Below, piece by piece: positions 1-11,800 of a DNA stretch of 64,000 nucleotides. Under the pieces are notes generated by a model. That model made no database searches. It was not told where the DNA came from and saw only the letters and a list, made by a program, of their open reading frames with translations. Both the position numbers and the translations under genes were made by a program. The DNA is taken from NCBI GenBank assembly GCA_015183035.1, contig JACZZP010000006.1, positions 310,001 to 374,000 of the forward strand. The letters run 5' to 3'. Every line of letters starts with the position of its first letter. Position 1 is the first letter of the stretch. The stretch comes from Meloidogyne chitwoodi. Lineage: Eukaryota; Nematoda; Chromadorea; Rhabditida; Meloidogynidae.

Positions 1-113
1 TAATTCTGATTTAATATCATTACCGTATACATTAATGCACAAAATAAATAGTACAAACGTTCAACAAAATTTATACAAAAAATTCTGATTTTTTACAAAA
101 ACAAATTATTTAC

Positions 114-2746
114 CTTCATTTATAGGCCTTTCTATTGTAATTCCCACCGAAGCAATTTTGTCTTTTAAATGCATAGCTTTTGCTTTAGGAGCTTGCGATT
201 TTTGTAAAACTTAAAATAAAGTTTATTTTTAATTTTTGTATTTTACAAACTTTGTGTTTGCTCATCTTCTGATATTCTATTTGCTGCATTTTCAGTTAAT
301 TCATCGTCTATTGCAGCAAAAAATTCGTTTGCCTTTCCATCATTGTTTAAATTTTTATTTGACATTTTTCTTTTATTTTTTCCTTCATTATTTATTAATT
401 CTTCCATTTTTATTCCATTTTGACGCAATTTTTGAGTTATTTTTTTATTTGATTTTTCTAAAAAAATTTTTTTTTATTTTTTTGATTTTTAAAAATTTTT
501 TAAAAAATTAAAAAAATTTTTTTTTTACAATTTTACCAGGTATTCCCTTGTCACAATTAACATCCTCTGATTTATTTTTTATACCTTTTTCACGTTTTTC
601 AACATTCAATTCTTTATTAGAGTCTTCTAAAGGTTGTTCCAAAGTTTCTTCTTTTTTATCAAAATTAATTTCATCTGTTCCTTCCAATTTTTTTTTTATT
701 TTAGTATCTTCTTCAATTGTTTCTTCTGACTAAAATTAAAATAAATCATTTTTTTAATTTTTTTAAAATTAATTAAAACCTTTCTTTTTCTTTCTGCTTC
801 TTCTAATTTAATTTTTGCTTCTTTTCTTTTTTCTATCAATTTTTCTTCTGTTTCAATTTCATCTTTTTTATTATTATTAACTTCAATTTCTTTCCCTTTA
901 TTTAATTTATCATTTTTTTTTAGTTTTTCTGTTGAAGACTGTTCAATTAATTTCAATTTTTCCCCCAAAGTTTCCGTTGATTTTTTTGCTTCAATTTGTT
1001 CGTCAGATCTGCTTCCTCTTCTTCCCCAATTTTTTTCTTTTATTTTTAATCTTTTTTTTTCGTTTTTTTCGTTTCTTTGACTTTCCAAAGACTCTGTGGA
1101 CTCTGATTTTCTTCTTATTTCCTTCGATTTTCTTTTTAAATATTCCTCTGATGAATCTGAGCTGTGCCCTTTTCTTCCTTTTCCAATTCTTTCCCTAGAT
1201 TTTGATCCTTTTTCATTTTTAATTTCTTTAGAATTTTTATTTGATATTTTTATTTGTTTCAATTCAATTTCTTCTCTGCTTTTTGTGGTATTATTTATTG
1301 GAAATTTGAGTTGGTCAAAATCTGTGTAAAAAATAAAATTAAATATATTATAATCTTCTCTATTTAATGATAAAAAATAAAAAAATAATATTATTTATTT
1401 TAATTTTTATTTAATTTAATTACAAATTACCCCAATATTTCTTTGTTTTTGTTTCTGGTAAAATTTCTTCTGCTTCAGTTAAAGTTTTCTGCTTTTCCTT
1501 TTCATAAAGTTTTGTAGAATTGTTTTCTTCAAAGGATAAAATTGTATTTTTTTCTTCGTCCAATTTTGATGTTTCTATTTTGTTTTCTTCCCTATCCTGT
1601 CCAATTTCTGCATTTCTTTCTTTTTCTATTTTTTCTTCATTTTCTTTTTTTTCTTTTCTTTTTTTAGAAGAAGAACATTCTTAAAAATTTTTTAAAATTT
1701 TTGTATTTTTTAAAATTTATTTTAATACTTTTTTTAGGCTTTTTTGTAGTAATAGCTTCATTTTCAGTGTTACTATTAATATTAGTTATATCAGAACTTT
1801 GTGTAATTGTATCTTCTACAATTTTAGTTGTTTCTGTTGTTGGCCTTAATAAATAAATACATGTTTAAAAATCAGAATTTATATGTATTTTTGAATAAAA
1901 ATTCTGATTTGCAAATGTAAGTAACCAGAAATGTGTTTTTAATTAAATATAAAATAAGTAATGTGTTTTCCTAAATAATTTCAGAATTATTTAAGTTTTA
2001 ATTTTAAGTTTCTGATAATAAACTTAAGTTTTTTAAACTTAACAAACTTAAGTTTGTTAATTTTAAGTAAGAATAAAGTATAAGTTCAAACTTAAGTTCA
2101 ATCTTAAATAATCAGAAAAATAACTTTATGTTTCACTTTTTAATTAAAAAAATCAGAATTTACCTCTTTGTTATGCTCTCTTCTTTCAAATCATCTGCTT
2201 CAACTTTAATATTTTCCTTACTTGAGGAAAAAGGTTTTAATGATTTTTTAGCAACAAAATCTGTTTCGTTTGCTTCAATTTTTGTTCTTCCTTCACTTTT
2301 ATTTTTTTCTTTAGAATTTAAATGTTCTTCATCCTCAGCTTTTTGTTTATTTTTTCGATCTTAAAATTTTTTTTTATTTTTTTTTAAATTTATTTTTTTA
2401 AATAAATAAATATTATACTTTCCAAACGTGCTTTACATTTTTTATCTTCTTCATCTTCTTCTTCCTCTTCATTTTTAGATTCTTTTGATTTTTCAATATT
2501 TATGTCTCCTTGAACTCGTGTTACTTAAATTATTATATATTTTATTTTATTTTATTTTTTAATAAAAAAACATTTTGTTTCTTTTTCTTCTTCTTCTGCT
2601 GACCTTTCTGCTTCACAATTAACATTAATTATTAAAATAAAAAATAAAATACAAAATAAAATAAAAAATTTATTAAATGAAGAAAAATTAATTTTATTAA
2701 AATTTAATTTTATAGCTTTATTAAAGGAAAATGATGAATTTGGCAT
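114..2746 (-). CDS. Secreted K/E-rich disordered protein, 3' end cut by the window
   Basis: Multi-exon minus-strand gene. The first exon (2746 downward) encodes an N-terminus with one strong hydrophobic segment (FFILFCILFFILIINVNC), read as a signal peptide, followed at once by acidic residues. Later exons near 2525-2420, 2360-2165, 1850-1740, 1680-1430, 1330-780, 730-540, 435-250 and 209-114 carry long runs of Lys, Glu, Ser and Asn with no recognisable fold. Exons are joined by short T-rich introns. The last visible exon ends in a GTAAAT donor at 113-112, so the gene continues beyond base 1. I see the signal peptide and composition. That it is exported follows from the signal peptide, and an effector role would be speculation. 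Exon joins in such low-complexity sequence are uncertain. Confidence 0.5.
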
Positions 2747-4151
2747 TTTACATAAATAAATGTGTTTTTTAACTTTTTTTGGCTAAATAAATTTTTTAAA
2801 AATTAAAAAAATATATATAAAAATTAAAATAATAATTTAACAAAGAAAAATTAAATAAATAATATTAAAAAAATATTCTAATTAAATATAATACCTACTT
2901 TAATTAATTTAATGAAACCACCCTTATATTACGAAGATATTTAAAGTCAATAAATAAATTTTTATTATGAGAAAAAATAAAAAAGTTAAACTTTAATATA
3001 TTAATTTTTATTTTCTTTTAATTTTTTAATCAGATTTACTATTTATTTTTTAGGTCGTTTACTGGTTGTTTATCTCTCTCTTTTGGGGGTTATCAAGACG
3101 CGAACCATTTGGGCGCGCGCATAAAATAAATAAATGAACATTTACTAAAACACAATTTTCCGGAAATAAATTTAAAAATACAAAAATTAATAAAATTTTT
3201 GTTCGCGCCAAAACAGCACACTCTGCCCTCAGAGTCCTTGTTTCTATACTTTTCATCACATTTTCTTTCTTTTTTTATTTTCCCAATCAAATAAAAAAAT
3301 AATATATATTTTATTGGTGATTAGAAGAATGAAAAGGTGATAAATAAATAAAAAGAAAAAATAAATAAATATTTTATATTAATTGAACCAGATTAGAAAT
3401 TAACAGAAATGCGGAACTAATATTATTATTAAGTGAAAAAAATATATTTATTTAAAAAAATTAAATAAATATAACTAGTTGATTAAACTCCGACGATATA
3501 ATTGCAATTTTTATTTTTGTACTATACTATTTTTTTGATCGTTATAGTTAATTTATCATTTAAGGATTATTAAGAATTATATAAAAATTGAAAAATAATG
3601 TTAAGGGAAAAGATGACAGGAGAAAGGGTTTTTTTATTTTAAAATATTAAATTCGACTTTCGACAAATTCAAAAAAATTTTTTTTCAAATTATTTGAATT
3701 TAATTTGACTAATTTTCGGTAAATTTAATAATTTTTAAATATAAAAATTATTTGTTTTAATTTTATTTAATTTTAGCATTTTTCAGAGCATTAATTTAGG
3801 TATAAATTAAAAATATTTTTTTATTAATAAATAATAAATATCAATTAATCCAATAAACAGCTAATAAATAAATAAAATAAATAAAACTTGATATATGTAT
3901 ATAAACCAGCTTATTTAAATATATTTAAATATTATAAATGATTAATTAATTTATTAATTAATATAAATAAAAAATAATATTATCAACACTTTTAATTAAA
4001 TCTTAATTTTATTTATAAAAAAATAATTTGAATAATTTATTTGTTAAATTTTTTAATATTTTTTAAATTAAATTTAAGAGGATAAATATATGAAAATACA
4101 AATATTTTTATTTTTAAATTATTTATTCAATTTGTTCGTTCAAAGCAGTAT
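2747..4151. other. Intergenic, no gene seen
   Basis: AT-rich spacer without a supportable gene. A short GC-richer patch at 3055-3250 contains GGGCGCGCGC near 3110 and TTCGCGCC near 3200. Its two overlapping minus-strand reading frames have no recognisable domain. A similar GGTCGTTTGGGCGCG patch recurs near 9056 and, less exactly, near 35357. Confidence 0.5.
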
Positions 4152-4730
4152 TTAACGTTTTCCCCATCCTCCCCAGTATGGGCGTCTCCATCCCCATCCA
4201 CCCCAGTGTGGACGTCTCCATCCCCAACCACCTCCCATGCCGCCTCCTGGATATCCCCATCCACCTCCTGGATACCCCCATTGTCGCTTCAGTCGCATGC
4301 TGAAAAATCAGAATTTAATTTTTAAAAATCAGAATTTTAATTTTACAAAATCAGAATTTAACTTTTACAAATCAGAATTTAACTTTTAAAAATCAGAATT
4401 TTACTTTAAAAAAATCAGAATTTAATAGTTAAAAATCAGAATTTAATTTTAAAAATCAGAATTTAACTTTTACAAATCAGAATTTAACTTTTAAAAATCA
4501 GAATTTAATTTTAAAAATCAGAATTTAATTTTAAAAATCAGAATTTAATTTTTACAAATCAGAATTTAATTTTTAAAAATCAGAATTTAATTTTTAAAAA
4601 TCATAATATTTTAATAATTTAAAAAAGAAACTAACTGAATATCTCCTCCATCTTCTGCCATTCCCAATTGAATAGATAATGTTACAATAATAAATGTAAC
4701 AAACAAAACCAGAATTAATTTGTTGTTCAT
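4152..4730 (-). CDS. NLP-29/31-like G/W-rich secreted peptide precursor
   Basis: Two exons (4636-4730 and 4152-4299) joined with canonical GT-AG give an 80-residue precursor. Residues 1-25 are a hydrophobic signal peptide (MNNKLILVLFVTFIIVTLSI). After a short acidic spacer comes a basic processing site, RLKR, and then a mature region beginning QWGYPGG, a start that can cyclise to pyroglutamate. The mature part is almost only Gly, Trp, Tyr, Pro and Arg, with WGWRRPHWGG and WGWRRPYWGG as two near-copies. The precursor ends WGKR, a typical amidation and cleavage signal. This layout matches the C. elegans nlp-29/nlp-31 and caenacin group, which are epidermal antimicrobial peptides induced by infection and wounding. 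The antimicrobial role here is inferred from that family. The intron and the upstream region are filled with short tandem repeats. Confidence 0.8.
4300..4635. repeat. Intronic AATCAGAATTTA tandem array
   Basis: The single intron of the NLP-like gene consists largely of about 18 degenerate copies of a 17-20 bp unit with core AAAAATCAGAATTTAA. The same core recurs in introns of the paracaspase (15.1-16.7 kb), the BAIAP3-like gene (28.6-28.8 kb) and in spacer DNA near 59 kb. Confidence 0.85.
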
Positions 4731-5869
4731 TTTATTTAGTTGTTAAATTATAAATAGCTTTTGTATTTTGTACAGTTTTCTGAAAAATCAGAATTTTATG
4801 TATTTTGATTTTAATGAATCAGAATTTTTTATTAGAAAAAATAAAAATCAGAATTTGATCAGAATTTGATCAGAAATAACTATTAAAAATCAGAATTTGA
4901 TCAGAAATAATTATTAAAAATCAGAATTTAATCAGAAATAACTATTAAAAATCAGAATTTGATCAGAAATAATTATTAAAAATCAGAATTTAATCAGAAA
5001 TAATTATTAAAAATCAGAATTTAATCAGAAATAACTATTAAAAATCAGAATTTGATCAGAAATAATTATTAAAAATCAGAATTTAATCAGAAATAATTAT
5101 TAAAAATCAGAATTTGATCAGAAATAATTATTAAAAATTAGAATTTAATCAGAAATAATTATTAAAAATCAGAATTTTAATTCTTTATTAAAAATAATTA
5201 AATTTTAATTTAATAAAAAATGCTGATATTTTCCTTTTTATATTGACATTACCTCCCATAATCTTGTGATCATTTATTTTTTATTTACTGAATTGCCTGA
5301 ATTAATTTTTTTAATTTTAATAAAATGGTAGCGCCTATCTCCAACTAACAACACTTCCAATAAAGAAAAAAGAGAAAAAAAATAATTTATTACTTTTTTT
5401 AAAAATATTTTTTTAATAAATCAACAACAAAACCAGTGTTTTAAAAAATAATAAAAAAATTAATAGGTCGAATTCTTTAATATTTGATGATTAAATAAAT
5501 TTCTTAAACAAAACTTCCTGTTTTTGTCAAATTAATTTTTTACTTTTATTCGCCAAATTTTATTAGATAATCAAAAAATATTCTTTTTTTTTTAATTAGA
5601 ATAACCCGACCAAATTCTCGAATTCTCGAAAATAAAATTTTCGAGAATTCCCGATTCTCGAAAATCGGGAAATTTTTCTCGAGTGATCCTTTGGGTGTTT
5701 ATTTATTTTAACAATTTTTAATTTTATTTTTTATTAATTTTAATTGATAAATTACCTTATTTATAGTAAAAAAAGGTGAATTAATTTTGTACTTTTATTT
5801 TATTAAATTAAATAAAAAAAAGTTTAATTTAATTTTAAAATTTGTTTTGGTTGTGTGGTCTTTTTTTAA
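4731..5869. other. Intergenic spacer with tandem array and inverted repeat
   Basis: No gene seen. It contains the 31-bp array at 4853-5175 and a compact TTCTCGAA/TTCGAGAA inverted-repeat patch at 5600-5690; the rest is A/T-rich. Confidence 0.5.
4853..5175. repeat. 31-bp tandem repeat upstream of the NLP-like gene
   Basis: About ten copies of a roughly 31-bp unit combining AAAAATCAGAATTTGATC with AGAAATAATTATT. Copies differ at only a few positions, mainly GATC versus AATC and AATAATT versus AATAACT, suggesting recent or homogenised amplification. It begins about 120 bp upstream of the peptide-gene start codon, in the promoter region. Confidence 0.9.
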
Positions 5870-8800
5870 TTAATTTATTTTTTTACTTTTTTTTCTTATT
5901 AATTTTTCTCCTTCTTTTGTTATTTTTGGAATATTTAATATATTACTTTCTCTACGTTTATTTATTGCTAAAGATTCTTTACGTGCACGATTAGCTAATG
6001 CAGAAGAGGAAGAATTTGTGAAAGTAATATTTTGATGAATAGAAGATTCATTAATTTTTTTATTTTTAATTGAATCTGGTGAAAGTCCTGTTAATTAATA
6101 AATTGTAATTATAGGCTTTGTACCCCCTTTTTTCAAAATTTTCAAAATTCTTTTAAATTAAATATACAAATGATAGCTCATTCGAAAGATCACGTCGAGC
6201 TGAGTCGAATAAGGCTGAAATCAGCTCGATACGATGATTTTAAACAAAGTTATAGGCAATGGAAGTTCATATCTTAAAGGTACTTTAACTGTTAGCAGCC
6301 GCGGTAATCACTAAATTCAATCTTTCATAACTTTATTCAAAACAAACCAAATCAAGCTATTTTGGTTTTATTCGACTCAACACGAAGTGATCTTTCGAAT
6401 GAGCTATCATTTGTACATTTAATAAAAAAATAAAAAAATTTTTTTGAAAAAAGGGGGGTATAAAGTATATTAGCAAAGGATAAAAAAAGTAATTTATTTT
6501 TAAATTTTCAAATTAAATAAAAAAATATTTTTTTAAATAACCAGAAGCAATTGCCACAGCAGGAGATAAATCGGCTCTTATTAAAGTCCCTAAAAGTGTA
6601 GCAGTCGTTTTTGTACCAATTAAATTATTATTTTTATTATTTTTCCAATCAGAAAGATAACGATTTTGTTGTTGCCTTTCTTTTGCTTTTATTTCTGACA
6701 TTTGTAAAACTTTTAAACGTTTTTTAGGTAATTTTGAACGAGCTTTGCTATGAGAATAAATATTTTGAAAATTAGCAACAATTACTGGAACTAAAAAAAA
6801 TTTTTAAGAATTAAAAAATAGAGAAACTATTAAACAGGGGAGCAGGCCAGTTTACCGCAAGGCCGGTTTACCGCAGGGCTATAACTTATTTTATATTTAC
6901 CAAAAATTTTCGACCCAAGCATGTTTCGACTCAGCTCGACGAGCTGAGTCGAATGACACTAAGATCTCTATTATATGACAATTATAAACAGAGTTATAGC
7001 CCTGCGTTAAACCGGCCTTGAGGTAAACTGGGGTGTACCCATTTTAATGATATTAGGGTATTTTTTTCATTGAAACTATTTTTGAATTAAGCGTTTTAGT
7101 GAGACATCCTTCGATTCCCTTCAATAATAAAGACCGGTATAAGTCAGAAGGTGTGTGATAAGTGACAGACCTTCAACTAACACTAAAAAAATATCTCTAA
7201 GTTATACCAGGGTGGGATAACAGAGAGATTCAATACATAAAACTCCCATTTATTCCTATAGAGACAAAAATAAAAAAGAAATGAGGCCTTTTTAAGGCTT
7301 AAATAATATTTTAAACTTGCCAGGTAATGCAATTGTTAAAACGCCCATTAAAGCACATAGAGAGCCTACAACCATGCCTAACCTAAAAAATTAAAAAGAA
7401 AAATTTTTTAGTTAATAAAAAATTTTTAAATTAAATTAACCTAGTTTTAGGTACAGAATCACCATATCCAATAGTACTTATTGTAATTAATGCCCACCAC
7501 ATGCCTACAGTAATCGACTCAAATTGGTTTTCTGGATTGTGCTCTAATCTTTCTGCATAATAACTATTAAAATAAATAATTATAAAAAAATTAATTATAT
7601 TATTTAAATACATTAATGAAGCAAATAAAATCATGCCAAGAACAACAAAAAAGAAAAGCAAAATTAATTCCTAAAAATTAAAAAAGATGTTTAGGTGCAA
7701 TAGTTTATTACGGCGCGCGCGTTTAAAATTGGTGCTTAATGAAGTCCTAAAATTATAAAATTTTGTTTAAATATCCTCAATAGTGTTATCTAAATGGCCT
7801 AAAAATTTCAAAATTTTAGGCCATGTATTAGTTAATTTATGGGCAAAAAAGCGAATTTTGTGGGGACTTTTTAAATTTTTAAAAATTCTGAAAAATTCTG
7901 ATTTTTATTTTAAAAAATTAAAAAACCCTTGCTGAAGCTTTAAATGTTTGAATTAAAATTTTTAATCCAGAAGAGTGTTGTGCCAACTTAAAAAGCCTCA
8001 AAACTCTCACAATATTTAAAAATTCCAAAGAATCATTATTATTTTTAAAAAAATTATTATTAGTCAATATCCAATCAAAATAAGAAGAAGTTGTTGCAAA
8101 TAAATCAATTAAATTTAAAGGATTTTTAATAAAATTTGAACGGCTGGGGGCGAAAATAAATCTTGCAATAAATTCAAAAGTAAACCAAATATTACAGGCT
8201 ATTTCAATATAAAAGAATTGAATAATGAAGGAATCACTTAAATTAATTAATTATTTATAATTTTAAATTTATTTTTATTTAGCAATGAAAAAATACAAAA
8301 TTTAAAAAATTAGGAATTGCCATATTTTTTTGAATTTTTCCATAATTTTTGGGTGTTTTATAGTATATATACCCCGAGCTCAAAATATGTAATACATATC
8401 ATTCGATTCCTCTCTTCGAGCTGAGAACGAATATATAAGAATTTCCTTCCGGAAACAAAAACTCGACGAGTTACAAGTCCCTGAAAATCGAAAAACTGTA
8501 GGGGGGACCAAGCTCTAATAAGTGATTACCGCGGCTGCACTTTATTTTCACTGAATTATTTATTTTGTTGTATTTTTCATATTTTTTTTTAATTTATCTT
8601 AATTTTTACCTTTTTAGTTGATATTTTTGTTTATTAATTTTCTGATTTTTGAACAAAACACTTTTATTAAAATTAATAAATTCTTTATCTTGAAAATTGT
8701 TTTGAGAAAAATGTTTCATTTCTTCATTTGTTTTTAGGCAAAAACAGAGAATTGAAAGAACAATGCAGGAAATTGAAATTATTGAAATTGCCTTTTTAAA

Positions 8801-11800
8801 AATTTAAATTTAATTTATTTATTTAGACATTTATATTTGATAAAACTGATAATTTATTTAAAAAAAATTGTTGGATTTATTATTAATTTTTAATTAAAAA
8901 AACATCACTGACAAACATATATTTAAATTAAATATTAGAAAATGGAAAATAAATTTAAAAAATACAAAACAGAAAGAAAATACATATTTAAACAAAGAAA
9001 AGACAAAAAAAATAATTTTTACAAAAGCCAATTAAATTTAATTAAATATAGTAAGGTCGTTTGGGCGCGAGAATGTTTTTTGGCTTACTTGAGTCTTTTA
9101 ATTTAATTTTTTACATTGAAACATGACTTGCCCAGAAACGTTTAAAAAAATCAACTTTTTTAAGCAAATTCCCGTCAGAAACTAAGGGAATTTGTTTAAA
9201 ATTATTTCCAACTTCCATAACTGTTGTTTGACCAATTATTTGTTTTTCCCAATTTGGCAATTTATTATTATCATTTGGATTTTTTGTTTTTATAAAATTA
9301 ATTATATAAGAAGACATTTTGTTAGCAATTTGTTGTTCAGGGGAATTTTTGTCATTAAATAGAGTATTAAAAAAGTAGGCTATATCTGAACCATGACAAG
9401 CACCTGACGTTCTTTCAGAACCTTAAAATAAAATTTAAAAAAAATTAATTTTTAATTTAATTTTACCTGAAGGAGAATGTGTCCAAACATACTCATAGAG
9501 TGGTTGTTTAGCACTTTTTAACCAAAGATTGGCTAATTGATTGTAGGAAATACGAGTCATTTCACGAATTGCAGTGTTTACAGCAATTGCTATATAAAAA
9601 TAATTAATTAATGAGAGATAAATTACCAAACGATAAATTACCGAATTGATTACTTTAATGAACAATTCACCGAAAATTAAAAATTTTATATTTTATTTTA
9701 TTTGATCAAATGATCATTCGGTGAAATGACTATTCGGTAAATTGCCCCCGTACAGCACTTGGGTTATTTTAAAAAATAATTAAATGTGTGCCTTTCTCTT
9801 TTTTAAAAAATGTTTAATTCTTACAAGCAGAATTATCATCTTTTGCTGGATATAAAGTAAGAAATTCATTTGCAAACTTTCCATAAATATTATTAATTCT
9901 ATTTTTATATTCATTTAAAGTTAATTTAAATGAAGGAGAAGCACCCATTTCATCATTTGTATAACCTAAAAAATATTTTATTTATTTTTTAAATTTATTG
10001 AAATTGAAAACTTACCAACAATAAAGGTAACTTGATTTTGTAGACCTTTTTGCATTGTTTCTTCATATGTGCGAGCAATTACATACCCATCAAGATTGGG
10101 ATGGAAAAGTGCTGGGGCAAAGAACCATCCTGGTGGATGCTAAAAAATAAATTTTATATCAGAATTCTGATTTTTAAACTCAAAATTCTGATTTTTAAAC
10201 TCAAAATTCTGATTTTTAAACTCAAAATTCTGATTTAATATAAAATTCTATTTCAATTAGTCAATTCCCTACCTCTCCAAAATCAAAAAGAGTTCCATCA
10301 ATTATCTGATTTAACGGGAGTGAACGTAGCTGTTTTGCTGTTACCCCTACACCGACACCTTTCGGTGCCAAAAATTTAGCACTTCTACTTTCTGCTTGTT
10401 CTACTGTATAATGTGCTATAGCAATATTTTGTGGATCATTTGGTGCCATAACTCCTCCACTTTGAGAAATTACGCCTTTAAAGAGATTTGAAGCCAATGG
10501 GGAAAGAGCAAGCATAAAAACTGAAGCTCCTCCTTAATTTAAAAATATTAAAAAAAATATTAAAATTTTACCGCTAGATTGTCCTCCAATAATAACATTT
10601 TCAGGATCACCTCCAAACTCTAAAATATTTCTTTTTACCCATTTTAACGCAAATATTTGATCCAAAAGTCCATAATTGCCTGAGGCATTATGTGCAACAT
10701 TTTCTTCTCTTAATGCTTTATGAGCCATAAATCCAAGAGCACCAATTCTATGATTTATTGTAACAACAACAATTCCTTGACTTGCAAAATATTCTCCATA
10801 ATTACCATTTGCTGAGCCAAATGAAAAACCACCCCCATAAATCCAAAAGTAAACAGGACTTTGTTTATTTGATTTTTTATCAAGTGCTGATTTTGCTAAT
10901 AAATGAAAATGATTTTTTGAGAAATTATTAGGGCTGAATTCTATGAAAATCTTAAAATACGTCTTTACTCCATTTTGTCAAATTTTCCCTTATTGACATT
11001 TTGTCAAATTTCCTCTTAGTGACATTTTGTCCTATTTAGCTCTTTCTGACATTTTGTCCAATTTCCCCCTTAGTGACATTTTGTCCAATTTCTTCTTAGT
11101 GACATTTTGTTCTTAGTTAAGTATGCTAATGTTATTTCCTTACTTGTAAAAATATTTAAAAAAAGACAATCTTCTGAACCATCAACTTTTCCATTTCCCG
11201 CAGATTGGGGACATTGTGAACCAAAATTTGAGCAATCCCTAACACCATCCCATTTTTTAGAAGATTGTGGTTCTCTCCAACGATTATTATTTGCTGATGA
11301 ATCTGCATAGGGAATACCTTAAAATTTTAAAAAATTATTTGAAGCCCTCTCCTCCTATTAATTCAAAAATTTAATAATTAAAAGTCACAATAAAAGCCCC
11401 AGAGATTTAAAATTAAATATTCTTATAACCTTTAAAGGCCACAACATCAGAAAAACGTCCTCCACTTGTTCCACTGACTAAACCATTTTCAGTGCATAAA
11501 ATAGTGGATTTTGTGTTGCTTGGAATATTACCACAATTAAAACTTGAAGAAGAAACTAGTGTTGGATTTTTTATTATAAAAATAATAGAAAAAAATAAAA
11601 AAATATAAATAAGCATTTTTGGGAGATTAAAGAAGTCCTTTCCTTTATTAAAAAATAATTAAAATTTAATTAAATAAAAAAAGTTACTGTAAAGTTGGAA
11701 AAAAAGTTTTAAAATAATTAACTATAAAAAGAGAGAAGAAAGTTTATTTAAAAAATAGTGGAAGAAATAGTGTCATTTTATATAAAACTTTTTTTTAATT

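Noticed and set aside
236..1329. Plus-strand Phe/Leu/Ser-rich open frames
   Set aside because: Antisense shadows of the lysine/glutamate-rich exons on the minus strand.
6290..6312. Possible ribosomal RNA fragment (GCAGCCGCGGTAAT)
   Set aside because: Only the 14-15 nt block matches the SSU 530 loop. Flanking bases are unrelated and the block recurs inside foldback elements, so it is annotated as part of them.
9111..11616. Acetylcholinesterase
   Set aside because: The nucleophile elbow is GQSSG and the region lacks the diagnostic AChE blocks I know. General type-B carboxylesterase is the safe call.
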